From: Liolophura sinensis
Taxonomy: Eukaryota > Mollusca > Polyplacophora > Chitonida > Chitonidae
NCBI RefSeq assembly: GCF_032854445.1
Contig: NC_088302.1
Location: 622,001-682,000, forward strand
Direction: 5' to 3'
DNA: 60,000 nt
Both the position numbers and the translations under genes were made by a program. A model generated the notes under the pieces. That model made no database searches. It was not told where the DNA came from and worked only from the letters and a program-made list of their open reading frames with translations. Of this stretch, positions 13,164-25,200 are shown piece after piece. The number at the start of each line of letters is the position of its first letter. Within the stretch, counting starts at the first letter, position 1.

Positions 13164-13240
13164 GAAGTCCTTTCATGCAAAGATGGCTTCACTTCTGGGC
13201 ACTAAGAAAAAAGGAAAGAAAAGCAAGGTTATTGAACCAG
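13164..13240 (+). CDS. Exon 1 (coding part from ATG 13183)
   Basis: Acceptor TTTTCTAG ends at 13163 and donor GTAAGG begins at 13241. The ATG at 13183 (context AAAGATGG) opens [15 protein letters not shown], a very basic start. Because an acceptor lies upstream, at least one 5' UTR exon exists further left. Residues 1-19, ending in phase 1. Confidence 0.8.
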
Positions 13241-16200
13241 GTAAGGAGATAAACTCATTGAATTCAAAGAGGATTTAACTTATTGATATACATGTACATG
13301 TATCAGTCAGTAATAAGAATGTTGTATATGAATGCTATGCCAGTTGTATAAGTTAGTGTGTGACATGTTTGTCAAATTTTCAAGCTACTTACATCTTTAT
13401 AAAAGTTACAGTGTTATTTACATGTCGGTTTTGTCCAGAACGGTTGGCCCTAGTTCATGACCTACATGTACTGGGTTCAGGACACTGTCCTTGCCTTTCA
13501 GCTTATTCCAGACTTGCATGCCAGTGTTAATAAAGTGTCAGAGCTTCAGCTGCCCACTCTTTAGCTATAGGGTTAGCTGTTTGGTCTTAGGACGTTCCAG
13601 TCCTAGCCTACAGGTAATACCCTGAACTGACTTCTAGCTTTGGATTATTGCAACATACTCTTTTTACCCAATAGACCACATTGTGTTTGTTATATTATAA
13701 AAGTTGCCTGGTACATGTACCCGATCTTGTGTCATGCAAATTGATTTTCAGTATCTAAAGATGTAAAATTAATAAAGAGAGGGTTCAGCGATGATGAACA
13801 CTCAGGCAGCCAGGTGTCTGTGAGGGAAGCTCTGCAGGAGAACACTGCTGACAACATCAAGGTTAGTGCTGTTTTAAAGAGGTTTGTAGCTAAGCAAACT
13901 GTGGTACATGTACTTGTATATATCTGAACCAGAACTGTGGTACATGTGCTTGTATATAACTGAACCAGAACTACGGTACATGTACTTGTATATAACTGAA
14001 CCAGAACTACAGTACACGTACTTGTACATAACTGAACCAGAACTACGGTACACATACTTGTATATAACTGAACCAGAACTATTGTACACGTACTCGTATA
14101 TAACTGAACTAGGACTATGATACGTGTACTTGTATATAACTGAACCAGAACTACGGCACACGTACTTGTATATAACTGAACCAGAACTATTGTACACGCA
14201 CTTGTATATAACTGAACCAGGACTGTGGTACATGTACTTGTATATAACTGAACCAGGACTATGGTACATGTACTTATATATAACTGAACCAGAACTACGG
14301 TACACGTGCTTGTATATAACTGAACCAGAACTAATGTGCACGTACTTGTATATAACTGAACCAGGACTGCGGTACATGTACTTGTATATAACTGAACCAG
14401 GACTATGGTACATGTTCTTGTATATAACTGAACCAGGACTGTGGTACATTTTCTTGTATATGACTGAACCAGGACTGTGGTACATGTCCTGGTATATAAC
14501 TGAACCGGGACTGAGGTACATGTCCTGGTATATAACTGAACCAGAACTATGGTACATGTACTTGTATGTGTTATTGGTAGATAACATTTCTATCAACTGA
14601 TGGTTTTATCAATTATCAACAGAATGAAGCACAGCCTGTAGTGAATGATGAACCAAAGTTAAAACCTGCACCTCAGAAAGGGCAAAACAAGTCTAAAGGT
14701 GCCTCTCAAACTCAGCAGAAGGGCGACAATCCAGGGCTAGCCAAGCCCGCGTGGAGGGGACAATCTGTTGAAAGTGTTGCTAAGTCCCCTGGCACTGCGT
14801 CCACACCAGCTAGAAGCAGGAATGCTGTGAAGCCTCTAGAGAGTGAAAGCAACTCTTTCATTGCCAGTTCAGCTTCTCTGCCATCAGCGGCTTCTCTCAA
14901 AGGTAAAGATTACAATTACTGTTCATTTATGTGCATTATGTGTGTGACAGCTAGAGGATGTGGTATTGTATACATAAAGTTTATAGGTTGTACATGTATG
15001 TAAAATTATTGTGTTGTATTTAAGTTTTATGTGGTGTACATGTACACAAGGCTATTGTGGTGTGTGTAAGGTTGTTGTGTTGTATGTAAGGCTGTTGTGT
15101 TGTGTGTAAGGTTGTTGTGTTGTATGTAAGGCTATTGTGTTGTGTGTAAGGTTATTGTGTTGTATGTAAGGTTGTTGTGTTGTGTTGTAAGGCTGTTGTG
15201 TTGTGTGTAAGGTTATTGTGTTGTGTTGTAAGGCTATTGTGTTGTGTGTAAGGTTATTGTGTTGTGTGTTAGGCTATTGTGTTGTATGTAAGGCTATTGT
15301 GTTGCATGTAAGGTTATTGTGTTGTGTGTAAGGTTATTGTGCTGTGTTTAAGGTTATTGTGTTGTGTATAAGGCTGTTGTTTTGTGAGTAAGGCTATTGT
15401 GTTGTATGTAAGGCTGTTGTGTTGTGTGTAAGAGTATTGCATTGTGTGTAAGTCTATTGTGTTGTGTGTAAGGCTGTTGTGTTGTAAGGCTGTTGTGCTG
15501 TGTGTAAGGTTATTGTGTTGTGTGCAAGGCTATTGTGATGTGTTTAGGGTTATTATGTTGTGTGTAAGCCCATTGTGTTGTGTGTAAGGCCATTGTGTTG
15601 TATGTAAGGTTATTGTGTTGTGTGCAAGGTTATTGTGTTGTGTGTAGGGGTATTGTTTTGTGTATAAGGCTATTGTGTTGTAAGGCTATTGTGCTGTGTG
15701 TAAGGTTATTGTGTTGTGTGCAAGGTTATTGTGCTGTGTGTAGGGTTATTGTGTTATGTGTAAGGCTATTATGTTATGTGTAAGGCCATTGTGTTGTATG
15801 TAAGGTTATTGTGTTGTGTGTAAGGCTATTGTGTTATGTGTAAGGCCATTGTGTTGTATGTAAGGTTATTGTGTTGTGTGTAAGGCTATTGTGTTATGTG
15901 TAAGGCCATTGTGTTGTATGTAAGGTTATTGTGTTGTGTGTAAGGTTATTGTGTTGTGTGTAAGGCTATTGTGTTATGTGTAAGGCTATTGTGTTGTAAG
16001 GCTATTGTGCTGTGTGTAAGGTTATTGTGTTGTGTGCAAGGTTATTGTGCTGTGTGTAGGGTTATTGTGTTGTGTGTAAGGCTATTGTGTTATGTGTAAG
16101 GCTATTGTGTTGTAAGGCTATTGTGCTGTGTGTAAGGTTATTGTGTTGTGTGTAAGGCTATTGTGTTATGTGTAAGGCTATTGTGTTGTAAGGTTATTGT

Positions 16201-19200
16201 GCTGTGTGTAGGGTTATTGTGTTGTGTGTAAGGCTATTGTGTTATGTGTAAGGCTATTGTGTTGTAAGGCTATTGTGCTGTGTGTAAGGTTATTGTGCTG
16301 TGTGTAGGGTTATTGTGTTGTGTGTAAGGCTATTGTGTTATGTGTAAGGCTATTGTGTTGTAAGGTTATTGTGCTGTGTGTAGGGTTATTGTGTTGTGTG
16401 TAAGGCTATTGTGTTATGTGTAAGGCTATTGTGTTGTAAGGCTGTTGTGTTGGAATAAGGTCAGTGAGGATGTTGGCAGACAGATGCCTGACTTGTTCTG
16501 TCACCATTTGGAATAAGGTCAGTGGGGATGTTGGCAGACAGATGCCTGACTTGTTCCTGTCACCATTTGGAATAACATCAATGGGATGTTGGCAGATGTA
16601 AGAGAAAATACTATAACTGTTACATGTACCTGCTGCTAGCTTCCCATTTTGCCTAGCCTTAAGAACACAAGTGATCCCAAATTTGAACAGCCTACCAGAC
16701 TGTCCAGGGTAAAATATCAACTGCTGGCAATTAAGTTACTGACAAACTTTTCCATTTGTGCCATACATATATATACATGTACACACCATCTTTATAGTGA
16801 AAGGAACCTGTGGATGGTCATGAGTTTCCCCCGGGCTCTGGCCTGTTTCCTCCCACCATAATGCGGGCCACCGTCATATAAGCGAAATATTCTTGAGTAT
16901 GGGGTAAAACACCAATCAAATAAATAATAAATATAGTGAAAGAGAAGTGCATGATATTCAACAGCTGTTAGACAGATGCCCTTTTATTCTCACCAAGGCC
17001 ACACAAAGCCAGGGTGAGAACTGTGGAATCGAAAAAATTCCCTGGCCAAGACCAAAGTATTGTGTGTCCTAGCAATTGAAAAGAAAACATGTGAAATAGG
17101 ACAAAGAAATTACAGTGTCTGTTATACTTTGTGAACCATTCAGTATTTCTGTAGGGGGAAAGGAGCTGTGAGCACAGAATTATGTGCTTTGTTCTCCTGG
17201 CGAATGCATGAGGATAACCTTTAAGGAAACGTAATTGGGATATTGGCAATTGTACAACCTGGTGTTGATGTGACCATATAAAGGGACGGGCTCAGAAATC
17301 ATTCTGACCATGAGCGTCTTACAGAGACAGAAACTGAGTGCATCTATGGCAGGTACATGTAACTAGACCGTGTACAACCCACATGTGTTAATTCTGTTTT
17401 GAATAATGGCAGGACTATGTAGTGAAACTAGGATGTGCACTCAGATGTAGACACACACACAGAAATAGGTAAATTAGGTAAACATGAAATGCGTCAGCAA
17501 TGATGGTTACTTTGTGCATGTCATTTTAAATATGGCCCTGGTTTAACTTTGGTTCCTTAGTTTTATTTTGTTCCTATTCACCCCTTTATGTAATCTTTTA
17601 TTTCTCATTTTGTGAAATAATGAGTAATTCTAGACCAGTGACGTTTAAGAAATTGCAATTAACATCACTGCATTTGGCCTTTTTTTACGTCTTCAGTTAT
17701 ATATTACTTTTGAATGTGTTGATTTGTAAGCTGAAGACTGTGTGATCAAATGGTCCTATCCTTGTAAGCTGAAGGCTGTGTGATCTAATGTTCCTGTCTT
17801 TGTAAGCTGAAGGCTGTGTGATCTAATGTTCCTGTCTTTGTAAGCTAAAAGCTGTGTGATCTCATGTTCCTGTCTTTGTAAGCTGAAGGCTGTGTGATCT
17901 AATGTTCCTGTCTTTGTAAGCTAAAAGCTGTGTGATCTCATGTTCCTGTCTTTGTAAGTTGAAGTCTGTATGAGCTAATGTGCCTGTCTTTGTAAGCTGA
18001 AAGCTGTGTGATCTAATGTACCTGTCTTTGTAAGCTGAAGTCTGTATGAACTAATGGTCCTGTCTTTGTAAGCTAAAGGCTGTGTGATCTAATGTTCCTG
18101 TCTCTGTAAACTGAAGGCTATGATCTAATGTTCCTGTCTCTGTAAACTGAAGGCTTTATGATCTAACATACCTGTCTTTGTAAGCTAAAGGCTGTGTGAT
18201 CTAATGTTCCTGTCTCTGTAAGCTGAAGGCTGTGTGATCTAATGTTCCTGTCTCTGTAAGCTGAAGGCTGTATGATCTAACGTACCTGTCTTTGTAAGCT
18301 AAAGGCTTTATAATCTAATGTTCTTGTCTCTGTAAGCTAAAGGCTGTGTGATCCAATGTACCTGTCTTTGTAAGCTAAAGGCTGTGTGATCTAATGTTCC
18401 TGTCTCTGTAAGCTGAAGGCTGTGTGATCTAATGTTCCTGTCTTTGTAAGCTGAAGGCTGTGTGATCTAATGTTCCTGTCTCTGTAAGCTGAAGGCTGTG
18501 TGATCTAATGTTCCTGTCTCTGTAAGCTGAAGGCTGTATGATCTAATGTACCTGTCTTTGTAAGCTGAAGGCTGTGTGATCTAATGTTCCTGACTTTGTA
18601 AGCTAAAGGCTGTGTGATCTAATGTTCCTGTCTCTGTAAGCTGAAGGCTGTGTGATCTAATGTTCCTGTCTCTGTAAGCTGAAGGCTGTGTGATCTAATG
18701 TTCCTGTCTTTGTAAGCTGAAGGCTGTGTGATCTAATGTTCCTGTCTCTGTAAGCTGAAGGCTGTGTGATCTAATGTTCCTGTCTTTGTAAGCTGAAGGC
18801 TGTGTGATCTAATGTTCCTGACTTTGTAAGCTAAAGGCTGTGTGATCTAATGTACCTGTCTCTGTAAGCTGAAGGCTGTGTGATCTAATGTTCCTGTCTC
18901 TGTAAGCTGAAGGCTGTGTGATCTAATGTTCGTGTCTCTGTAAGCTGAAGGCTGTGTGATCTAATGTTCCTGTCTCTGTAAGCTAAAGGCTGTGTGATCT
19001 AATGTTCCTGTCTCTGTAAGCTGAAGGCTGTGTGATCTAATGTTCCTGTCTCTGTAAGCTGAAGGCTGTGTGATCTAATGTTCCTGTCTCTGTAAGCTGA
19101 AGGCTGTGTGATCTAATGTTCCTGTCTCTGTAAGCTGAAGGCTGTGTGATCTAATGTTCCTGTCTTTGTAAGCTGAAGGCTGTGTGATCTAATGTTCCTG

Positions 19201-22200
19201 TCTCTGTAAGCTAAAGGCTGTGTGATCTAATGTTCCTGTCTCTGTAAGCTGAAGGCTGTGTGATCTAATGTTCCTGTCTCTGTAAGCTGAAGGCTGTGTG
19301 ATCTAATGTTCCTGTCTCTGTAAGCTGAAGGCTGTGTGATCTAATGTTCCTGTCTCTGTAAGCTGAAGGCTGTGTGATCTAATGTTCCTGTCTTTGTAAG
19401 CTAAAGGCTGTGTGATCTAATGTTCCTGTCTCTGTAAGCTGAAGGCTGTGTGATCTAATGTACCTGTCTTTGTAAGCTGAAGGCTGTGTGATCTAATGTT
19501 CCTGCCTTTGTAAGCTAAAGGCTGTGTGATCTAATGTTCCTGTCTCTGTAAGCTGAAGGCTGTGTGATCTAATGTTCCTGTCTCTGTAAGCTGAAGGCTG
19601 TGTGATCTAATGTTCCTGTCTCTGTAAGCTGAAGGCTGTATGATCTAATGTTCCTGTCTCTGTAAGCTGAAGGCTGTGTGATCTAATGTACCTGTCTTTG
19701 TAAGCTAAAGGCTGTGTGATCTAATGTTCCTGTCTCTGTAAGCTGAAGGCTGTGTGATCTAATGTTCCTGTCTCTGTCTCTGTCTCTGTCTCTGTAAGGA
19801 ACATCTCCTGTCTTTTTATGGTAAAGGCTTTATAATCTAATGTTCTTGTCTCTGTAAGCTGAAGGCTGTATGATCCAATGTACCTGTCTTTGTAAGCTAA
19901 AGGCTGTGTGATCTAATGTTCCTGTCTCTGTAAGCTGAAGGCTGTATGATCTAATGTTCCTGTCTCTGTAAGCTGAAGGCTGTGTGATCTAATGTTCCTG
20001 TCTTTGTATGGTAAAGGCTTTATAATCTAATGTTCTTGTCTCTGTAAGCTGAAGGCTGTATGATCCAATGTACCTGTCTTTGTAAGCTAAAGGCTGTGTG
20101 ATCTAATGTACCTGTCTTTGTAAGCTGAAGGCTGTGTGATCTAATGTTCCTGTCTCTGTAAGCTGAAGGCTGTGTGATCTAATGTTCCTGTCTCTGTAAG
20201 CTGAAGGCTGTGTGATCTAATGTTCCTGTCTCTGTAAGCTGAAGTCTGTGTGATCTAATGTACCTGTCTTTGTAAGCTAAAGGCTGTGTGATCTAATGTT
20301 TCTGTCTCTGTAAGCTGAAGGCTGTGTGATCTAATGTTCCTGTCTCTGTAAGCTGAAGGCTGTGTGATCTAATGTACCTGTCTTTGTAAGCTAAAGGCTG
20401 TGTGATCTAATGTTCCTGTCTCTGTAAGCTGAAGGCTGTGTGATCTAATGTTCCTGTCTCTGTAAGCTGAAGGCTGTGTGATCTAATGTACCTGTCTTTG
20501 TAAGCTAAAGGCTGTGTGATCTAATGTTCCTGTCTCTGTAAGCTGAAGGCTGTGTGATCTAATGTTCCTGTCTCTGTAAGCTGAAGACTGTGTGATCTAA
20601 TGTACCTGTCTTTGTAAGCTAAAGGCTGTGTGATCTAATGTTCCTGTCTCTGTAAGCTGAAGGCTGTATGATCTAATGTTCCTGTCTTTTTATGGTAAAG
20701 GCTTTATAATCTAATGTTCTTGTCTCTGTAAGCTGAAGGCTGTATGATCTAATGTACCTGTCTTTGTAAGCTAAAGGCTGTGTGATCTAATGTACCTGTC
20801 TTTGTAAGCTGAAGGCTGTGTGATCTAATGTTCCTGTCTCTGTAAGCTGAAGGCTGTGTGATCTAATGTTCCTGTCTTTGTATGGTAAAGGCTTTATAAT
20901 CTAATGTTCTTGTCTCTGTAAGCTGAAGGCTGTATGATCTAATGTACCTGTCTTTGTAAGCTAAAGGCTGTGTGATCTAATGTACCTGTCTTTGTAAGCT
21001 GAAGGCTGTGTGATCTAATGTTCCTGTCTCTGTAAGCTGAAGGCTGTGTGATCTAATGTTCGTGTCTCTGTAAGCTGAAGGCTGTGTGATCTAATGTTCC
21101 TGTCTCTGTAAGCTGAAGGCTGTGTGATCTAATGTACCTGTCTTTGTAAGCTAAAGGCTGTGTGATCTAATGTTTCTGTCTCTGTAAGCTGAAGGCTGTG
21201 TGATCTAATGTTCCTGTCTCTGTAAGCTGAAGGCTGTGTGATCTAATGTACCTGTCTTTGTAAGCTAAAGGCTGTGTGATCTAATGTACCTGTCTTTGTA
21301 AGCTAAAGGCTGTGTGATCTAATGTTCCTGTCTCTGTAAGCTGAAGGCTGTGTGATCTAATGTACCTGTCTTTGTAAGCTAAAGGCTGTGTGATCTAATG
21401 TTCCTGTCTCTGTAAGCTGAAGGCTGTATAATATAATGTACTTGTGTTTGTAAGTTTAAGTCTGTGTGATCTAATGTTCCTGTCTTTGTAAGCTAAAGGC
21501 TGTGTGATCTAATGTTCCTGTCTTCTCACAGAGGCCTGGTCTGATGATAGTGGTTCACTGACAAGCAAAAGTTCCAAGAAAGGGAAGAAAGATGGTAAAT
21601 ATCTCAGTTCTTATACTCTCACTATGATACTTAAACTTTAAACGTGATTCTGTATGCCTGTGTCCTGATATCATATCAGTGCTAACGCAAGTTGTTAAGT
21701 GATAGTAAGGTGATAGCATGAACAATATTTAGTCTTTAACATCGTATGAATTATGTTTTCAGATTACATTTAAAGTTCAAATTTGTTGAGGATTAAAGGT
21801 AACAAATTTTTATTTAGTTTATATCCAAGGGTAACTGATTTTATCTTTAATGCTCAGTCTACTTTAATGAATTCATGCATGTTTAGTGATTCTGTTCACT
21901 TCTTTATCAGTTCAGTGAAACATTCTGTTTACAGGAAGTGTAATAAGTTTGAGCAAAGCTGATAAAAATGAAAGGAACTGTCAGGATGGAGGTAGGTGTA
22001 TTGTGAAATACTCTGTCCTATCCTGCTGGATACAGAACAGTGTGTCTATGTGTATATTAAGATGTTAGTGCCATGATAACAGTAACTGCAGTGATAGCGG
22101 AATAATCAGCCTGTGTTGACAGTCCTGTGTGCAAGGCATGCCTGTAAGCATTAAGGAGCTCTAACAAAACTTACTGTACCCTCTCAATAATTACAGACAC

Positions 22201-25200
22201 CCGCTAATTGTGGCAAACTGAAAGTAAGTGGGAAAATCACAGAAGTCTCCTGCAAAAGGTTGACAGCAAATGATATCGGCATGCCAACTGTCCCAGTTGG
22301 ATCATGTCTGTGAAACCAGTCTTTCCAGACAGCTTATACATAGCAACACACGATGTCATTTTTAAGTTAACATGCTTGTTTGAGAAGTATAAAAACAAAA
22401 GCAATGACACAGGAACATTAACCTGGTGAAAATATCCCTTTGCCATTTCCCTACCCAAAACATGCTGACCATGCCGCTTTCCAGATTGGGTATTTAATAG
22501 TTGTATGGCATTATTTAACACCCCACCGCATCAGGCATTATGTCTGCAGGATTGTCCTGAATCTAGCGATGGCTTGTCTTTCCTCCCACTCATGTATGGT
22601 GCCCATATAAGATAGAAACATGGATGATTGTTGTTTGATCATTGACGTAATAATGCTGTATTAGTTGGCTTGGGAATATCGTAGTATAGGTGAGTAGCTA
22701 TGTATACATATCATATGTACATCTCGCGCGTTTAATTGAGAGTTTAGATGAAAGTTTCTCCAGATTAGTTTCTAGTGTGCGCTTGTAGTCTTTTACTGTC
22801 CCCTTATTTACACAACGATGTTTACAATAAACTTAAATTCTTTGTAAATTGTAGGTGCTACTAATTAGTTAATATGAATGACTAATAGGTAACCTTCAAA
22901 TTTCGAGGATCGCATGTTTTTACAACAGGTCCCATATATCCAACATAGGATTCTATTGGCCTTCGCTCAGTTAAACACAGCTATTCAATGCATACATGTG
23001 TTGCAAAATCAAAAAATTTCAGAAATGCCCATCTCTCTGCAATTTTGCAGTATGCATTGCAGTTTACATACGTCTAACAGTGTGTGCAGAGTCTAAATGG
23101 CATTGGAAAACAGATGTTCAGTGGTACAAAGAGTTAATCTTGTCCAAACCGAGCAGAGTGTCTATCCTCGTCTTGCCAAACTGCTGAGGCTCGCTGACGT
23201 ATGATAAGGTGTGAACTACTTTTGCTGATTGACCAACAGTAATCCCCTACCACGCTTAGATAAAGTAGCAGTGTTGCTGATTTGCTACAATTTTGTTTTG
23301 CAGACACCATAAGTACATTATCTGACCAGTCTGTGGTGAAGAGATCATCTGGAGAAGCGGAGCAGCATGCCTATGTCCCCTATGTTTATGCTCGGAACTG
23401 TGTAGCACGCATCACCAATGATATGACAAATATGAAGGCTAACCATGTGAAGATAGTGCGGGAAATAGAGACAAACTATCACCTGATAGAGGACGAAACT
23501 CAGGTAAATATGTGAGGATTGTACTGGAAATAGACACTAACAGTCACCTGATAGGGGAAGAAACTCAGGTAAACATGTGACGATAGTGATTAAGGGAAGC
23601 AGAGACAAACTATCACCTGATAGAGGATGAAACTCAGGTAAATATGTGACGATAGTGATTAAGGGAAGCAGAGACAAACTGTCACCTGGTAGAGGAGGAA
23701 ACTCAGGTAAACATGTGACGATAGTGATTAAGGGAAGCAGAGACAAACTGTCACCTGGTAGAGGAGGAAACTCAGGTAAACATGTGACGATAGTGATTAA
23801 GGGAAGCAGAGACATATTGTCACCTGACAGAGGAGGAAACTCATGTAAACATGTGACGATAGTGATTAAGGGAAGCAGAGACATATTGTCACCTGACAGA
23901 GGAGGAAACTCATGTAAACATGTGAGGATTGTACAGGAAATAGACACTAACAGCCACCTGATAGGGGAAGGAACTCAGGTAAACATGTGAGGATTGTACA
24001 GGAAATAGACACTAATAATCACCTGATAGAGGATGAAACTCAGGTAAACATGTGACGATAGTGATTAAGAAAAAAAAATACTAAACAGATTTTTTAATGA
24101 ATGGACATGAAAAGCTTACAAGATTTTTTGTCATACATCTGCATTTATGCTGCCTAGGATGTAGTTGTAAATGTTGAAATAAAACCTTCATACTGAATGT
24201 GGTGTGAGAAGGGAGGTAATCAAGTGGATGCCTGTTCATATGGTCATAGTTTGCAGTGAAAGCACACATGAACAGTACCCATTGTTTATGTGATGTCATC
24301 ATTATTCATTGTTGTTTTTATTGGTTGATTTTCATTTATACTGAACATCTGCGTGTAGTATGTCATCAAAGCTTCCTCTTATACATGTAACAGTTTGTAC
24401 TTTAGTGTTAAAATGATCAAGAATGAAATGTATGTTTGAATTCTCAAATATACATAAAAAACTAAGATATACATACATTGTATTTTATTTCTGTAGACCT
24501 ATTTAAATTTGCATAATATTATCTCTTATATAGAATTAATTGGCTTTGCCTTTGATAAACCATCTCAAAAGGTATGGTTTGTGCATAATACATGCTTATT
24601 TCTATGATATCTGTTACCCTATAATCCCAGTGCTGAAGTGATCTGTCAGATGTCTGTCTGTTACCCTATAGTCCCAGTGCTGGAGTGGTCTGTCAGATGT
24701 CCCTCTGTTACCCTATAATCCCAGTGCTGGAATGGTCTGTCAGATGTCCATCTGTTAACCTATAGTCCCAGTGTTGGAGTGTTCTGTCAGATGTCCGTCT
24801 GTTAACCTATAATCCCAGTGTTGGAGTGGTCTGTCAGATGTCCATCTGTTAACCTATAATCCCAGTGCTGAAGTGTTCTGTCAGATGTCCATCTGTTAAC
24901 CTATAGTCCCAGTGTTGGAGTGTTCTGTCAGATGTCCGTCTGTTAACCTATAATCCCAGTGTTGGAGTGGTCTGTCAGATGTCCGTCTGTTAACCTATTA
25001 TCCCAGTGTTGGAGTGGTCTGTCAGATGTCCCTCTGTTACCCTATAGTCCCAGTGCTGGAATGGTCTGTCAGATGTCCATCTGTTAACCTATAATCCCAG
25101 TGTTGGAGTGGTCTGTCAGATGTTCACCGGTTAACCTATAATTCAAGTGCTGGGATGTTCTCTGTTGACAGAGTCAGTTCAACACCTTCATCCTTCTGCT

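Noticed and set aside
13874-14600. Open frames of 158 (+) and 240 (-) codons
   Set aside because: They arise from the 36-bp minisatellite in intron 2; no independent coding signal.
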